A stretch of 57,407 bases of DNA from an uncultured Lachnospiraceae bacterium (lineage in GTDB: Bacteria; Bacillota; Clostridia; Lachnospirales; Lachnospiraceae), in assembly GCA_947175175.1 (NCBI GenBank), contig CAMWLV010000005.1:1-57407 (forward strand). Direction: 5' to 3'. The translations under genes and the position numbers were made by a program. Below the pieces are notes generated by a model. The model did no database searches and had not been told where the DNA came from. It saw nothing but the letters and a program-made list of their open reading frames with translations. Positions 26,197 through 34,853 of this stretch are shown here, piece by piece. Position 1 is the stretch's first letter; each line of letters opens with the position of its first letter.

Positions 26197-27543
26197 TTAA
26201 AAATAGTTCTGAAACGCTGGCACCATGATGATCAACATTGTAATTCCCAAAAACATCATCATGGGCATCAGAAGTTTTGTTCCTGCCTTTTCTCCCAGCC
26301 TTCTTGCAGTGTGTTTCCGCTCCTCGAAAGCTTCGGCTGCCTCCTCTTTTAACAAAAGCGGCAGGTTGGCAGCACCTTTCTTGATATTTTGTGACAACAT
26401 GGTCGACAGCTTGTTATAGCTTGGAATACGGCAGCGCCTTCCAAAGCGCTCATATGCTTTTGCCTGTACAACTCCGCTCTCCATCTCATAGATTGTCAGA
26501 AGCATCTCCTCATAGGCATATCGCTTCCCGCTGCCTCTTTCACACCGCTGTTTATAATCCCTTGCTATTTTATTCCATGCGTTTGGCACTGTCATGCCAG
26601 CGCCGATCAGTAGTGCAAGAGAACTCACAATCTCAGGATAATCCATACACATCTGCTCTTCCCGGTCTACAACCTGCTTATGCAGATCCCTGTCCTTGCA
26701 GTAATAGATCAGGCATGCAAAAACTGGTGTCACGGCAAGAAACAGCAGCCCCCTATAATTTCTCTTATAGCTCCAGTGAATATTTTGGTTCTCAATTTCT
26801 GACGGGAGTGTCATATTCTGCTGCTCCCGGGTGTCTTCTTCCAAGGCAGAAACCTGTTTGGCAAGGCGTTCCGATATGTCAGGTGGTATGGCTTTACTGC
26901 AAATTCTGACAGTCATGTCCTGTTCGATCTGATAGTCTTCGCAGGACAGCACCGCTGTCAGCTCCATCAAAACAGGTGCTGTCAGTTTGTCTTGTATCAG
27001 ACGCCCGTCACTGTCCATATAGGTATTGTCTGTACGCCATTCCACAATAAAGGGATATCCCTTTACACTTTCTGGCAGACACATATTATACTCAATCCTG
27101 TCAAAACTCTGGTTTTTACCCAGAATTTCTTGTTCAAGAATTTTGATCACCTCATCTGACATCTGTGTTAATTCTTCCTGTGAATAATATTTCTCTGAAA
27201 CAGTAATCGGAATGTGATAGATACCCTCTCCGTCGTCTGCGACAAGCGACACGTTCCTCGAACCATCTCCATACGCATTGCGGTTGATCTGGTTATCCAC
27301 AATCGTTGTTGCCATTCTGTCATTTATCCACAAAACAGCAGACAAAACCACACCGCAAACCACAATAATACTGCAGACAGACAACTTTTTGATCACATAC
27401 TCTTTCTGCCGCTTTGCCGTATCACCTGCAGGCTCCAATGTCTGTAAATCCTCGCGTACTGTGCTATTATACAAAATCCAGTTTGGTTTTTTCTGCATTG
27501 CCTCTAACCTGGAATACAGCCATCTTGCTAATCTGTCATCCAT
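26197..27543 (-). CDS. tadC: TadC-like T2SF protein with large extracytoplasmic domain
   Basis: The 448-aa protein starts at the ATG at 27543 after AAGGAG. The C-terminal 170 residues form a T2SF (type II secretion F) domain with LLIGAGMTVPNAW, KKGAANLPLLLKEEA and closing helix LLMPMMMFLGITMLIIMVP, as in TadC platform proteins. The N-terminal part is unusual: a membrane helix at about 53-73, then about 190 residues outside the cell, then a second helix (about 265-281). Typical TadC proteins are near 300 aa and lack this insert. Confidence 0.85.
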   Translation of the reverse strand: MDDRLARWLYSRLEAMQKKPNWILYNSTVREDLQTLEPAGDTAKRQKEYVIKKLSVCSIIVVCGVVLSAVLWINDRMATTIVDNQINRNAYGDGSRNVSLVADDGEGIYHIPITVSEKYYSQEELTQMSDEVIKILEQEILGKNQSFDRIEYNMCLPESVKGYPFIVEWRTDNTYMDSDGRLIQDKLTAPVLMELTAVLSCEDYQIEQDMTVRICSKAIPPDISERLAKQVSALEEDTREQQNMTLPSEIENQNIHWSYKRNYRGLLFLAVTPVFACLIYYCKDRDLHKQVVDREEQMCMDYPEIVSSLALLIGAGMTVPNAWNKIARDYKQRCERGSGKRYAYEEMLLTIYEMESGVVQAKAYERFGRRCRIPSYNKLSTMLSQNIKKGAANLPLLLKEEAAEAFEERKHTARRLGEKAGTKLLMPMMMFLGITMLIIMVPAFQNYF

Positions 27544-27564
27544 TTTGTTCTCCTTTTCCACTTT

Positions 27565-28356
27565 TTATATCTCAATATTCAGTATCTGATCCGAGATCCG
27601 ACATGCCACGATGTAGACGATAAGTGAGCCTGTCATCAGAATCCACCCGAACAGATTGTGGTACAGATTCTCGAAATATCCTTTTGTTGTCAGTGAGATA
27701 TAAAAAATGATAAAAAATGGAATATACCGCATAATCTGCTGCTCCAGTTTTTTCTCACTGATCACTGTCTCGATCTCACGCCGGATTTCCTGCTTGCCGC
27801 CGATAATATCCGACGTGTTTGCTATAATGCCACGCATGTCCCCTCCGCCTCTCTTTGCAATTTGGAAGATATCCGCAAAGTCCCTGATATCCTGCACACC
27901 GCTTCTGTCTGCGAGGTTTGTGAGTGCACTTTCCAGCTGTTCATTGTTGTTTAATTTTCGGAAAAGCAGACGCAGCTCTTTTGCCATCACGGACTCTTTA
28001 CCATACAGCAGTACAATATCCCGATAAGCTTCCTGAAATGCATTTTCTACGCTGTAGCCCGCCTGCAGATTCGACGAAACACTCAGTATCACTTCGCGAA
28101 ACTCAATTTCAAGCTTCCGCTTTCTTTTCTGGCATTCTGTTTTGCCCTTATCCCTCAATGACAGAATCACAAACGGCATCAGCAGGATCCACGCAATCAT
28201 GCTGTCATAAAAAAGCCAGCTGACCATTGCCGTAAACACGCCGCCTGACAAAAGATAGATTCCAATCTCCTGTCGTGAAAATGTGTAACTTGCGTAATCC
28301 GTCTCTGGTGGCAGCCTCCCTCTTGCAATACGTTTCTTGTCTTCTGTATTTCTCAT
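27565..28356 (-). CDS. tadB: TadB-like T2SF platform protein
   Basis: The protein is 263 aa from the ATG at 28356 (AAGGAG in front; the open frame goes further up but overlaps the ATPase gene). It has two N-terminal helices (about 36-70), a cytoplasmic T2SF domain with NLQAGYSVENAFQEAY and AKRGGGDMRGIIANTSDII, and a C-terminal helix pair. TadB and TadC make the inner-membrane platform of the Tad machine and contact the ATPase. It is followed at 22 bp by tadC. Confidence 0.88.
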   Translation of the reverse strand: MRNTEDKKRIARGRLPPETDYASYTFSRQEIGIYLLSGGVFTAMVSWLFYDSMIAWILLMPFVILSLRDKGKTECQKRKRKLEIEFREVILSVSSNLQAGYSVENAFQEAYRDIVLLYGKESVMAKELRLLFRKLNNNEQLESALTNLADRSGVQDIRDFADIFQIAKRGGGDMRGIIANTSDIIGGKQEIRREIETVISEKKLEQQIMRYIPFFIIFYISLTTKGYFENLYHNLFGWILMTGSLIVYIVACRISDQILNIEI

Positions 28357-28408
28357 ATCGTTCTCCTTATCTTTTGCACGCATACCAATCAATCGTTTGA
28401 AAGCGACC

Positions 28409-29650
28409 TTATGCAATGCGGAACCCCGCAGAATGAAGCTTTCCCACATGGGTGAGCTCATCCATTTTTACAAACTCACCCAAAACCCTGCCGTTCTCCT
28501 CGCCCGTTTCCTGAAACTGATATAATGGGACTGTGATAATCTCATTATGTTCATATCCTATGATCTCCATAATCTCCAGAACACGCCGCGACTTGTCCCG
28601 CAGTCTGCCAAGGTGCACGATAATGTCGACACCGGACGCAATCTGTCTCCTCACCGCCGCAAGCGGCAGATCCATTCCCATCAACACCATTGTCTCCAAG
28701 CGCATCAGCATGTCGTTTGAGGAGTTTGCGTGTCCAGTGGACAGGCTTCCGTCGTGCCCGGTATTCAATGCCTGCAGCATGTCAATTGTCTCGCTGCCTC
28801 TCACCTCACCCACGATCAAGCGATCCGGCCGCATACGAAGAGCTGATTTGATGAGGTCGCGTATCGTGATCTCCCGTGCGCCGTCCATGTTGGCGTTTCT
28901 TGTCTCAAGACGCACCAGATTGGGAATTCCCTGCAGCTGCAGTTCCGCAGAGTCCTCGATTGTGATAACACGCTCTGTCCTTGGAATGTAGTGCGACAAT
29001 GCATTGAGAAAGGTCGTTTTTCCAGAACCTGTCCCCCCGCTGATGAAAATGTTGTAACCAGCAACGACAAGCTTTTCCAGAAAATCTGCTGCTTGTCTTG
29101 TAATGGAACCAAAGCCAATCAAATCCTCCATTGAAATTGGGTGGTCGGGAAAGCGCCGGATAGTAATAATCGGCCCGTTTAACGCCACTGGGGCCAACAC
29201 AATATTGACTCGCGAACCATTTTCAAGTCTTGCATCGGCAATTGGAGATGCCTCGTTTACTACTCTGTTGCATTTCGCAACGATCTGTTGTATCACATCC
29301 TCCAGCTTTTCCCTCGTCTCAAAGTGTTTTTCCCACTCGTAGATGCGCCCTGCCTTCTCGACAAAAATATTTTCTGTCCCATTTACCATGATTTCTGTCA
29401 CTTCGTCACAGTCCACCAGCTCCTGCAGCACATCCATCTTTCTAATAGAATGGAATACACTCTTTCCAAGTTCCTGTCTCCGCGCCAGTGACAAAGCATA
29501 TTTCCTGCCTGTCTGCACCACCAGATCATCGATCATCTCCTGTATCTCAGCATCCTCCACCTCCCGCGACAGGTCAATCCGCTGCCTGACACTGCTGGTG
29601 ATGTATTCTCTGCATTCCTCATATCTTCTTGATTCGCATCCTTCATTCAC
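28409..29650 (-). CDS. tadA: Tad pilus assembly ATPase (CpaF/TadA)
   Basis: The 413-aa cytoplasmic ATPase of the type II/IV secretion family has an N-terminal alpha-helical part, EIMVNGTENIFVEKAGR, Walker A GGTGSGKTT (205-213), Asp box IEDSAEL (231), Walker B with GEVRG (281) and the His box GHDGSLSTGHANS (299-310). It powers pilus assembly as a hexamer. The ATG overlaps the stop of the TadZ gene (ATGA), so they are coupled. Not to be confused with the tRNA deaminase at 45789, which shares the name TadA. Confidence 0.94.
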   Translation of the reverse strand: MNEGCESRRYEECREYITSSVRQRIDLSREVEDAEIQEMIDDLVVQTGRKYALSLARRQELGKSVFHSIRKMDVLQELVDCDEVTEIMVNGTENIFVEKAGRIYEWEKHFETREKLEDVIQQIVAKCNRVVNEASPIADARLENGSRVNIVLAPVALNGPIITIRRFPDHPISMEDLIGFGSITRQAADFLEKLVVAGYNIFISGGTGSGKTTFLNALSHYIPRTERVITIEDSAELQLQGIPNLVRLETRNANMDGAREITIRDLIKSALRMRPDRLIVGEVRGSETIDMLQALNTGHDGSLSTGHANSSNDMLMRLETMVLMGMDLPLAAVRRQIASGVDIIVHLGRLRDKSRRVLEIMEIIGYEHNEIITVPLYQFQETGEENGRVLGEFVKMDELTHVGKLHSAGFRIA

Positions 29651-30648
29651 TTCTCGCCAAGCACTCCTTTCATGCGGATTCCGACAGGTGATGATGCCAG
29701 ATTCTCAAAATTCCCGCAGGATTCCTCCCAATTTCTCGGAAGTTCAAATTCCATGGTATGATCCAGAATCTTCTTGTACTCTTTTGCCCGTAGCAGCTTT
29801 CGGAAATGACTCAGCATCGCCTGACTGTATACATTGCTCTTATCTGTAAGCAGGTATAGCCGGTCACTGCTCTCCATCAGGTCATAAAACCCCTGACAAG
29901 TCTCCGACAAATCCGTCACAATATAAGTGTAATCACTGCTGTATAAAAGCAGGTTTATAACAGTTTCCCAATCCTTCTTATTAATATGAAGCAAATCTGT
30001 ATAATCCAGTGCCGGGGGAAGGTAATCTACCCCGTGAATGCATCGTTTGAGACTGTCTAATTTGTATAAAAGCTTATCCGAATGATTTAGCACAAAGTAC
30101 ATAAAATCTGTCACATCTGCCTCGTAGCTGGTTTGCAAAAGCTCCTCAAACCCTGTGAATGGCATTAGATTCAGATATAATACCTGATACCCTTCATCCG
30201 CAAGAACCTGTGCTGCACCAAGCGCAGCCATGCTCTGTCCCTTATGCCTGTCCGGTGAATAAAAGCTGATGAGCATTGTCTGGTTCTTCCCACGCCTGCC
30301 AATGCTGCTGCAGTTGTCGTCCAGCGCAAATTCCTCAAGTACCTGCGTGATCAGACTCTCCATGGACTGATACTTTGCAACCATGCTGTATCCCGTAATC
30401 CCTTTTAAGCCGTCTTCCTGCAGAATATAAACCTTCGACGCACTAATCTTTGTGACATTTGTGTCATAAATCCCCTCACCCACCAACAGAATTTCAAACG
30501 GAACCTCCCGGCTGGCTTCCAGTGCCTTGTTGATCGTATCAAATATCAGTATTTCAAAATCTGCCGGATTCTTCTTCTGCAAATACGCCTGCAGCATTTT
30601 TAGATATCCGCTGTCACTGTCGCAGATTGCAAACTGTTTTGCCTTCAT
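29647..30648 (-). CDS. TadZ/CpaE-like localisation protein
   Basis: The 333-aa protein starts at the ATG at 30648 after GGAGG. An N-terminal receiver-like domain (about 1-110) is followed by a MinD/ParA-like domain: LISFYSPDRHKGQSMAALGAAQVLA sits where the P-loop should be, but the loop is degenerate (no GKT/S; here HKGQS), then LYLNLMPFTG and a C-terminal part. CpaE/TadZ proteins place the Tad machinery at a cell pole. Degenerate P-loops are known in this family. The gene overlaps the ATPase gene by four bases. Identity is from fold and context rather than high similarity. Confidence 0.8.
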   Translation of the reverse strand: MKAKQFAICDSDSGYLKMLQAYLQKKNPADFEILIFDTINKALEASREVPFEILLVGEGIYDTNVTKISASKVYILQEDGLKGITGYSMVAKYQSMESLITQVLEEFALDDNCSSIGRRGKNQTMLISFYSPDRHKGQSMAALGAAQVLADEGYQVLYLNLMPFTGFEELLQTSYEADVTDFMYFVLNHSDKLLYKLDSLKRCIHGVDYLPPALDYTDLLHINKKDWETVINLLLYSSDYTYIVTDLSETCQGFYDLMESSDRLYLLTDKSNVYSQAMLSHFRKLLRAKEYKKILDHTMEFELPRNWEESCGNFENLASSPVGIRMKGVLGEK

Positions 30649-30676
30649 GTGATACACCTCCCTTATAATTTTGAAT

Positions 30677-31189
30677 TTACACATATACTCCGGCGCACAT
30701 CAGCACCAAACTCATAAATGCTGGTATTGACAGGCGGACTACGCACCGCTTTTGTGTCTTGTCAATCTGATATGGGTCAAATGTCCCCGTTACTGCCACT
30801 TTCCTAAGATATCGCATCAGATAAAATAACCGCTCCCTGCTCTCCGCATATACAGCCATCTTTACAGCCGATATCAATGCGGCAATTGCCATCGTGACCA
30901 GAATATAGTGAACAAGTCCGTCAGTTCCTATATGACAATGATAGCATCCCACCATCATGAACATCTTTACATCACCTGCCCCCAAGGCTCCCATAAGATA
31001 AAAGGGATAAAAAGCCATGAAGATTACCACTACCACGCCAGCTGCTTCCAGCAGACCATTCATGGAATATGACATGTATGTCATAATGAGTCCTGCCGTC
31101 ATTCCCACGATGATACAGGCATTTGGTATCCTATAATGACACCAGTCCATGAAAATGGCAACACAAAACACACCTATGAGGATTCCCAT
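30677..31189 (-). CDS. Prepilin peptidase (A24/TadV-like), first gene of the Tad operon
   Basis: The 170-aa membrane protein has five to six hydrophobic helices, IFMDWCHYRIPN (Asp about 15) and GALGAGDVKM (the second Asp), the A24 aspartyl protease motifs. It is shorter than classical PilD and lacks the methylase domain. It is a processing enzyme for the Flp and TadE-like proteins. AGGAAAG precedes the ATG. It opens the pilus operon, 28 bp before the TadZ gene. Confidence 0.88.
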   Translation of the reverse strand: MGILIGVFCVAIFMDWCHYRIPNACIIVGMTAGLIMTYMSYSMNGLLEAAGVVVVIFMAFYPFYLMGALGAGDVKMFMMVGCYHCHIGTDGLVHYILVTMAIAALISAVKMAVYAESRERLFYLMRYLRKVAVTGTFDPYQIDKTQKRCVVRLSIPAFMSLVLMCAGVYV

Positions 31190-31832
31190 ACTCTAACTTT
31201 CCTTTCTATAAAATAAAACCTGCCAGACTATGCCTTATGAAACTTGTTACAATTCAGTCTTGCTGGACTGCAACGCATTAAACCATGTACCATCGCGCAC
31301 CCTGCCTCGATAAAGCAGATTGTCTGGAAGTAAGGCTGCAGGGAGTTGCACTGATCCACTCTGTCTCAATATATCCCCTGCCTCCTCCGTGTACGAATGT
31401 ATCTGTACACTTATTGGAATGGAATATCTCACCGAAACTGGTGATTGATGAACCATCTGTCTTAGGAACAGTTCCTTAACGCATGACACGTTTGTGACGG
31501 AACATTTTTGATTATATACGTTTCAAAAAAATTGTCCACTCGAAATGTCAAAATTAGAACAACTATTTTTTTGTTGTGACATTTCCCCAATTCAAATGAA
31601 TAATTACTTATCTTTCCTGTTGATTATTGACCTGTTTTTTGTACAAATTTTTACATTACGAAAATATACGAAATTTGTTACCATTTTTTTATTTGTACGT
31701 AAATCTTTAATAAATCTATTTTCTCTTTCCACTCAACCAAAAAAAGAAAAAATATACATGAAATTACCATGCATATTTTTCCTTTTTTGTGACTATACTG
31801 TTCTATATAAAGAATTGAGAAAGGACATCCCT
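31190..31832. other. Intergenic gap between Tad operon and DUF2508 gene
   Basis: This 643-bp divergent gap should hold promoters for both sides, but I saw no convincing pair. A palindrome TTAGGAACAGTTCCTTAA (31462-31479) matches the end sequence of the family 1 repeat and may be a relic of a deleted copy. A minus-strand frame of 80 codons from a GTG at 31489 to 31247 looks weakly coding (charged, no repeats), but has no ribosome site and no recognised family; it may be a gene remnant. The part 31500-31800 is very AT-rich. Confidence 0.4.
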
Positions 31833-32147
31833 ATGAAAACATATTTCAGTCTGAAAGGTATACTTAACCCTGCTGTAAACAGTGACACCCCGCCACGCAC
31901 TCCACGCGACATGCTTCTTGATGATATCCGCAAGACACAATGTGCTCTTGAAATCGCATACTCCGGCTTCGATAATGTAACCGATCCTGACCTGATAGAC
32001 TGTTATATCTATGAAGTCAATTCTGCACTGAAACGCTATCGTTTCCTGCTGCAGCAGGCGGCACAGATGCAGCTCTATGAGGAGTATCACATGGATTCCC
32101 CGGATTACTGTGACGCCAAACCGCTTGTGCAGCAGCCAATCGCATAG
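31833..32147 (+). CDS. DUF2508 (YaaL-like) small protein
   Basis: The 104-aa protein starts at an ATG after AAAGGA; the longer open frame upstream has no start site. The core DDIRKTQCALEIAYSGFDNV followed by DPDLIDCYIYEVNSALKRY and FLLQQAA is the DUF2508/YaaL pattern, a small helical protein family of unknown function. N- and C-termini are variable, Pro- and Gln-containing. It is alone on the plus strand and converges on the FliS-like gene 24 bp away. Confidence 0.75.
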   Translation: MKTYFSLKGILNPAVNSDTPPRTPRDMLLDDIRKTQCALEIAYSGFDNVTDPDLIDCYIYEVNSALKRYRFLLQQAAQMQLYEEYHMDSPDYCDAKPLVQQPIA

Positions 32148-32171
32148 AGCGCTGTATCATCTCGCACTCGA

Positions 32172-32648
32172 TCATATACAGTATCCTCTCGCGGCACCAT
32201 ATTGTGACAGACTCTCATTGACATCTGTCCTGCTATAGGTAAATCCGGCGTATACATTCTGTGCATTTTCCATAAGTGGCTCCGAATGGTCTTCTTTGCT
32301 TATGGTATAGTATGCGTCCCGCAGTTTTTGAAACATACCAGTAATCTGGGCAAGCTGCTTCGCATCTATGCCATTTATATCATGCGCAAGTTCCCTGTCC
32401 GCAAATGCATAGATCGCAAAAAGATTTCTCGACAAGTCATAATTAAAATCTAAACTGCCCCTCAGCTCGGATATGCAGTTTCTCGCACACTGCATATCCT
32501 TTTTAAATTCCTGTCCACAGCCGATTTCCTGTGCAGCGGCGGCGTCTTTCAGATACGTCAGGATCATATCGTATAAAATCACGACCAATTGCGTACGGTT
32601 CGCCTGCGTGATGCGCCTTGTGAAAATCTGTTTCATTTCCTTTGTCAT
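32172..32648 (-). CDS. FliS-like flagellin export chaperone
   Basis: The 158-aa, helical protein begins MTKEMKQIFTRRITQANRTQ and has LVVILYDMILTYLKDA (about 21-36), CISELRGSLDFNYDLSRNLFAIYAFADREL (one conserved block) and a variable C-terminus. This is the order of features in FliS, which binds the C-terminus of unfolded flagellin in the cytoplasm and prevents early polymerisation. It lies 202 bp after flagellin on the same strand. It is somewhat longer than typical FliS (about 125-135 aa), so a FliS-related chaperone specific for this flagellin is likely. Confidence 0.75.
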   Translation of the reverse strand: MTKEMKQIFTRRITQANRTQLVVILYDMILTYLKDAAAAQEIGCGQEFKKDMQCARNCISELRGSLDFNYDLSRNLFAIYAFADRELAHDINGIDAKQLAQITGMFQKLRDAYYTISKEDHSEPLMENAQNVYAGFTYSRTDVNESLSQYGAARGYCI

Positions 32649-32728
32649 ACCAATAACCTGACCTTTCCATCATTTTTTGTTTCTATAAATAATTATGCAC
32701 TTTGCTACATTGAGCTGCAACTACTTCA

Positions 32729-32836
32729 CAACTTGCTGTATGTGTACCTATTTTTGCAGAATCACGTTTCTGTTGTGTTGACACCTGCACATACCACACA
32801 ATTTACTATATGTGTCTATTTCCATATAGCAAGTTG
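32729..32836 (-). other. Long inverted repeat between flagellin and fliS
   Basis: CAACTTGCTGTATG (32729-32742) and CATATAGCAAGTTG (32823-32836) are inverted with one mismatch, enclosing about 80 bases. In the minus-strand RNA an inner perfect hairpin CTATATG/CATATAG overlaps one arm, so two alternative foldings are possible. No U tract follows. It lies in the flagellin 3' region and may reduce read-through into fliS or protect the mRNA. Confidence 0.45.
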
Positions 32837-32850
32837 TATACAATCTGCTC

Positions 32851-34692
32851 TTATTGTAATAACTGTAATACCTGCTGCGGTCTCTCATTTGCCTGTGCGA
32901 GCATCGAGGTTGATGCCTGTACCAATACCTGTACAGTCGAGTACTCTGTCATCTCTGCCGCCATATCCACATCCATGATACGGGAGTAGGCAGAAGTGAT
33001 ATTCTCCTCCGTTGTATCCAGATTGGTGATCGTATGCTCCAGACGGTTAGAGTATGCGCCGATTCTTGACCGTATAGCGGAGAGCTGGTTGATTGCACCA
33101 GCCACGTCATCGATCGCCAATCGTGCGGACTCTTCTGTGGTGAGGTCGACCTTATCCACTCCAAGGTTCACTGCGTTCATTGCCGGAATCTCCAGCTCCA
33201 TGTATTGACCTGCGTTTGCACCAACCTGCACGATCATCGGTCCCATTCCGGTTACGTCGATCTTGAGACAGTCATTCGGAGCATTATCTCCAATCTTGTA
33301 TTCTGTACGTGTAGTCATTGTCTCAGTGTAACGATAATCAAGCAACTTCTTCTGATCCTTCATCACAGCACCCAACTCATTGGTGTCTTGATAAAGCGAA
33401 ATAGTAAATGTCTTTGCAGCTCCAACTTGACCAGTCTTTCCATCAGTTGGTATATATGATACGCTAAACGATTCCGGTTGTGTTGCATTATAGCTAATCC
33501 CTGTAATCTCAATAGAACAATTAGGATCACTTACCTTAAAATACTCTGCGAAATCATCTTTCAGATTCTTTCCCTTATCACCTTTGTAATCTGTATAATA
33601 TTCCGCTGATCCGTCATTCAATGGATTTCCATCCGAGTCGACATTGCTAAAGAAATTAAGTTCACTGATATTATATCTCTTTCCATCAGGTCCTTTCACT
33701 GCAATATTCTTGTAACAAGTCACAGAGCTAAAGGAGGTTGTAGTCACCACCGTCGCACCTGCTTTCGACTTTGTGTAAGTCCTCTCGATACTGTTTACCG
33801 GACCGGTTTTCGGATCTGAACCAGCTGGACTATATGTCTCAGTTGGTTCCCCATCATCAATCGGGGTCCTATCATTCACCGCTATCTTCATCTCAAAATT
33901 GCCCTGCGCCTTGATGACAATATTCTCATCCTCAATGGTTACCTTAGATCCATCTGGAAATGACTTGACGCGATTAATAGAATCATATGCACTAATTGAT
34001 GCACTTGTCACGAGTTGTTTAGACAGAAAATCCTTCTCATTGTTCACTTCATACCGATCTGTCTCCGTCTTTCCCACCTCTGTTGGAGTATATGTGATAT
34101 TCGTAACCTTTCCATCGGAATTCTTTATTTTCGTTTCCTCTGATGTATACCGAGTCGTCATATCTTCATAATGATAATATTTCAGCTGTCCAATCACATA
34201 AGTTCCAGTAGCAACTCCCTCCGTATGGGACATCACCTTAACATTATCAATATTGGCATATGCCTTAAACGCAAAGCTTCCATCCAACAAGTTCTGCGCG
34301 TTAAACTCTGTCGTGTCCGCGATTCTGTCGATCTCACTCACGAGCTGATCGATTTCGGTCTGTATCATTTCTCTGTCCGAGTCTGCATTCGTACCATTCG
34401 CCGACTGAATCGCAAGCTCATTCATACGCTGCAGAATGTCATGAATCTCCGCCATAGCCCCGTCTGCTGTATTCAGTGCAGACAGACCATCATTGGCACT
34501 CTGGTTTGCCTCCTGTAAGCTCTTGATCTGCGCATTCATACGTCTGGCAATCGCAAGCCCGGCAGCATTGTCCGCAGCGCTGTTGATCTTGTATCCGCTC
34601 GACAGCCTCTTGGTTGATGCAGCCACTCTCTTATCATTATTATTCATAGCGTTTTTTGCTATAATTGATGAAACATTGTAATTAATTCTCAT
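32851..34692 (-). CDS. Flagellin
   Basis: The 613-aa filament protein has the conserved ends: MRINYNVSSIIAKNAMNNND, then KRLSSGYKINSAADNAAGLAI and QRMNELAIQSANGTNADSD near residue 90, and the C-terminal SMLAQANERPQQVLQLLQ. The middle (about 150-500) is a variable, Thr- and Lys-rich domain that makes it longer than average. It is secreted through the flagellar apparatus. Residues matching the TLR5 contact Arg, Leu and Glu of Salmonella FliC (QR..EL...SEID) are present. GAGGAAT lies before the ATG. The leader contains a 53-bp repeat made from the end of the upstream gene. Confidence 0.97.
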   Translation of the reverse strand: MRINYNVSSIIAKNAMNNNDKRVAASTKRLSSGYKINSAADNAAGLAIARRMNAQIKSLQEANQSANDGLSALNTADGAMAEIHDILQRMNELAIQSANGTNADSDREMIQTEIDQLVSEIDRIADTTEFNAQNLLDGSFAFKAYANIDNVKVMSHTEGVATGTYVIGQLKYYHYEDMTTRYTSEETKIKNSDGKVTNITYTPTEVGKTETDRYEVNNEKDFLSKQLVTSASISAYDSINRVKSFPDGSKVTIEDENIVIKAQGNFEMKIAVNDRTPIDDGEPTETYSPAGSDPKTGPVNSIERTYTKSKAGATVVTTTSFSSVTCYKNIAVKGPDGKRYNISELNFFSNVDSDGNPLNDGSAEYYTDYKGDKGKNLKDDFAEYFKVSDPNCSIEITGISYNATQPESFSVSYIPTDGKTGQVGAAKTFTISLYQDTNELGAVMKDQKKLLDYRYTETMTTRTEYKIGDNAPNDCLKIDVTGMGPMIVQVGANAGQYMELEIPAMNAVNLGVDKVDLTTEESARLAIDDVAGAINQLSAIRSRIGAYSNRLEHTITNLDTTEENITSAYSRIMDVDMAAEMTEYSTVQVLVQASTSMLAQANERPQQVLQLLQ

Positions 34693-34718
34693 GCATATTC
34701 CTCTTTCCCATTAGCCTT

Positions 34719-34853
34719 ATAAACCTTTTAACGCTGTCAGAAATGCTGAAAGCATTTCTTTAGATGACTTTATACATCTTTTAACGCTATTAGAAATGCT
34801 GAAAGCATTTTTTTAGATGACTTTATACATCTTTTAACGCTGTCAGAAATGCT
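34719..34853 (-). repeat. 53-bp tandem repeat: triplicated 3' end of the DUF6240 gene
   Basis: Three copies of TTTTAACGCT begin at 34726, 34779 and 34832, exactly 53 bases apart. The right copy is the last codons of the upstream gene (ending Ala-Phe-Leu-Thr-Ala-Leu-Lys-Asp-Val-stop); the other two copies repeat these codons as non-translated leader of flagellin, with few changes (Ile for Thr; Gly-Leu for Asp-Val). In the RNA each junction forms a hairpin AAATGCT-TTC-AGCATTT. Confidence 0.85.

Noticed and set aside
27324..27332. A further perfect DnaA box
   Set aside because: Single copy inside the tadC coding sequence, so it is taken as background.
31247..31489. Minus-strand 80-codon frame upstream of the Tad operon
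   Set aside because: Starts with GTG inside a repeat-like palindrome, no ribosome site, no family; described only within the gap entry.
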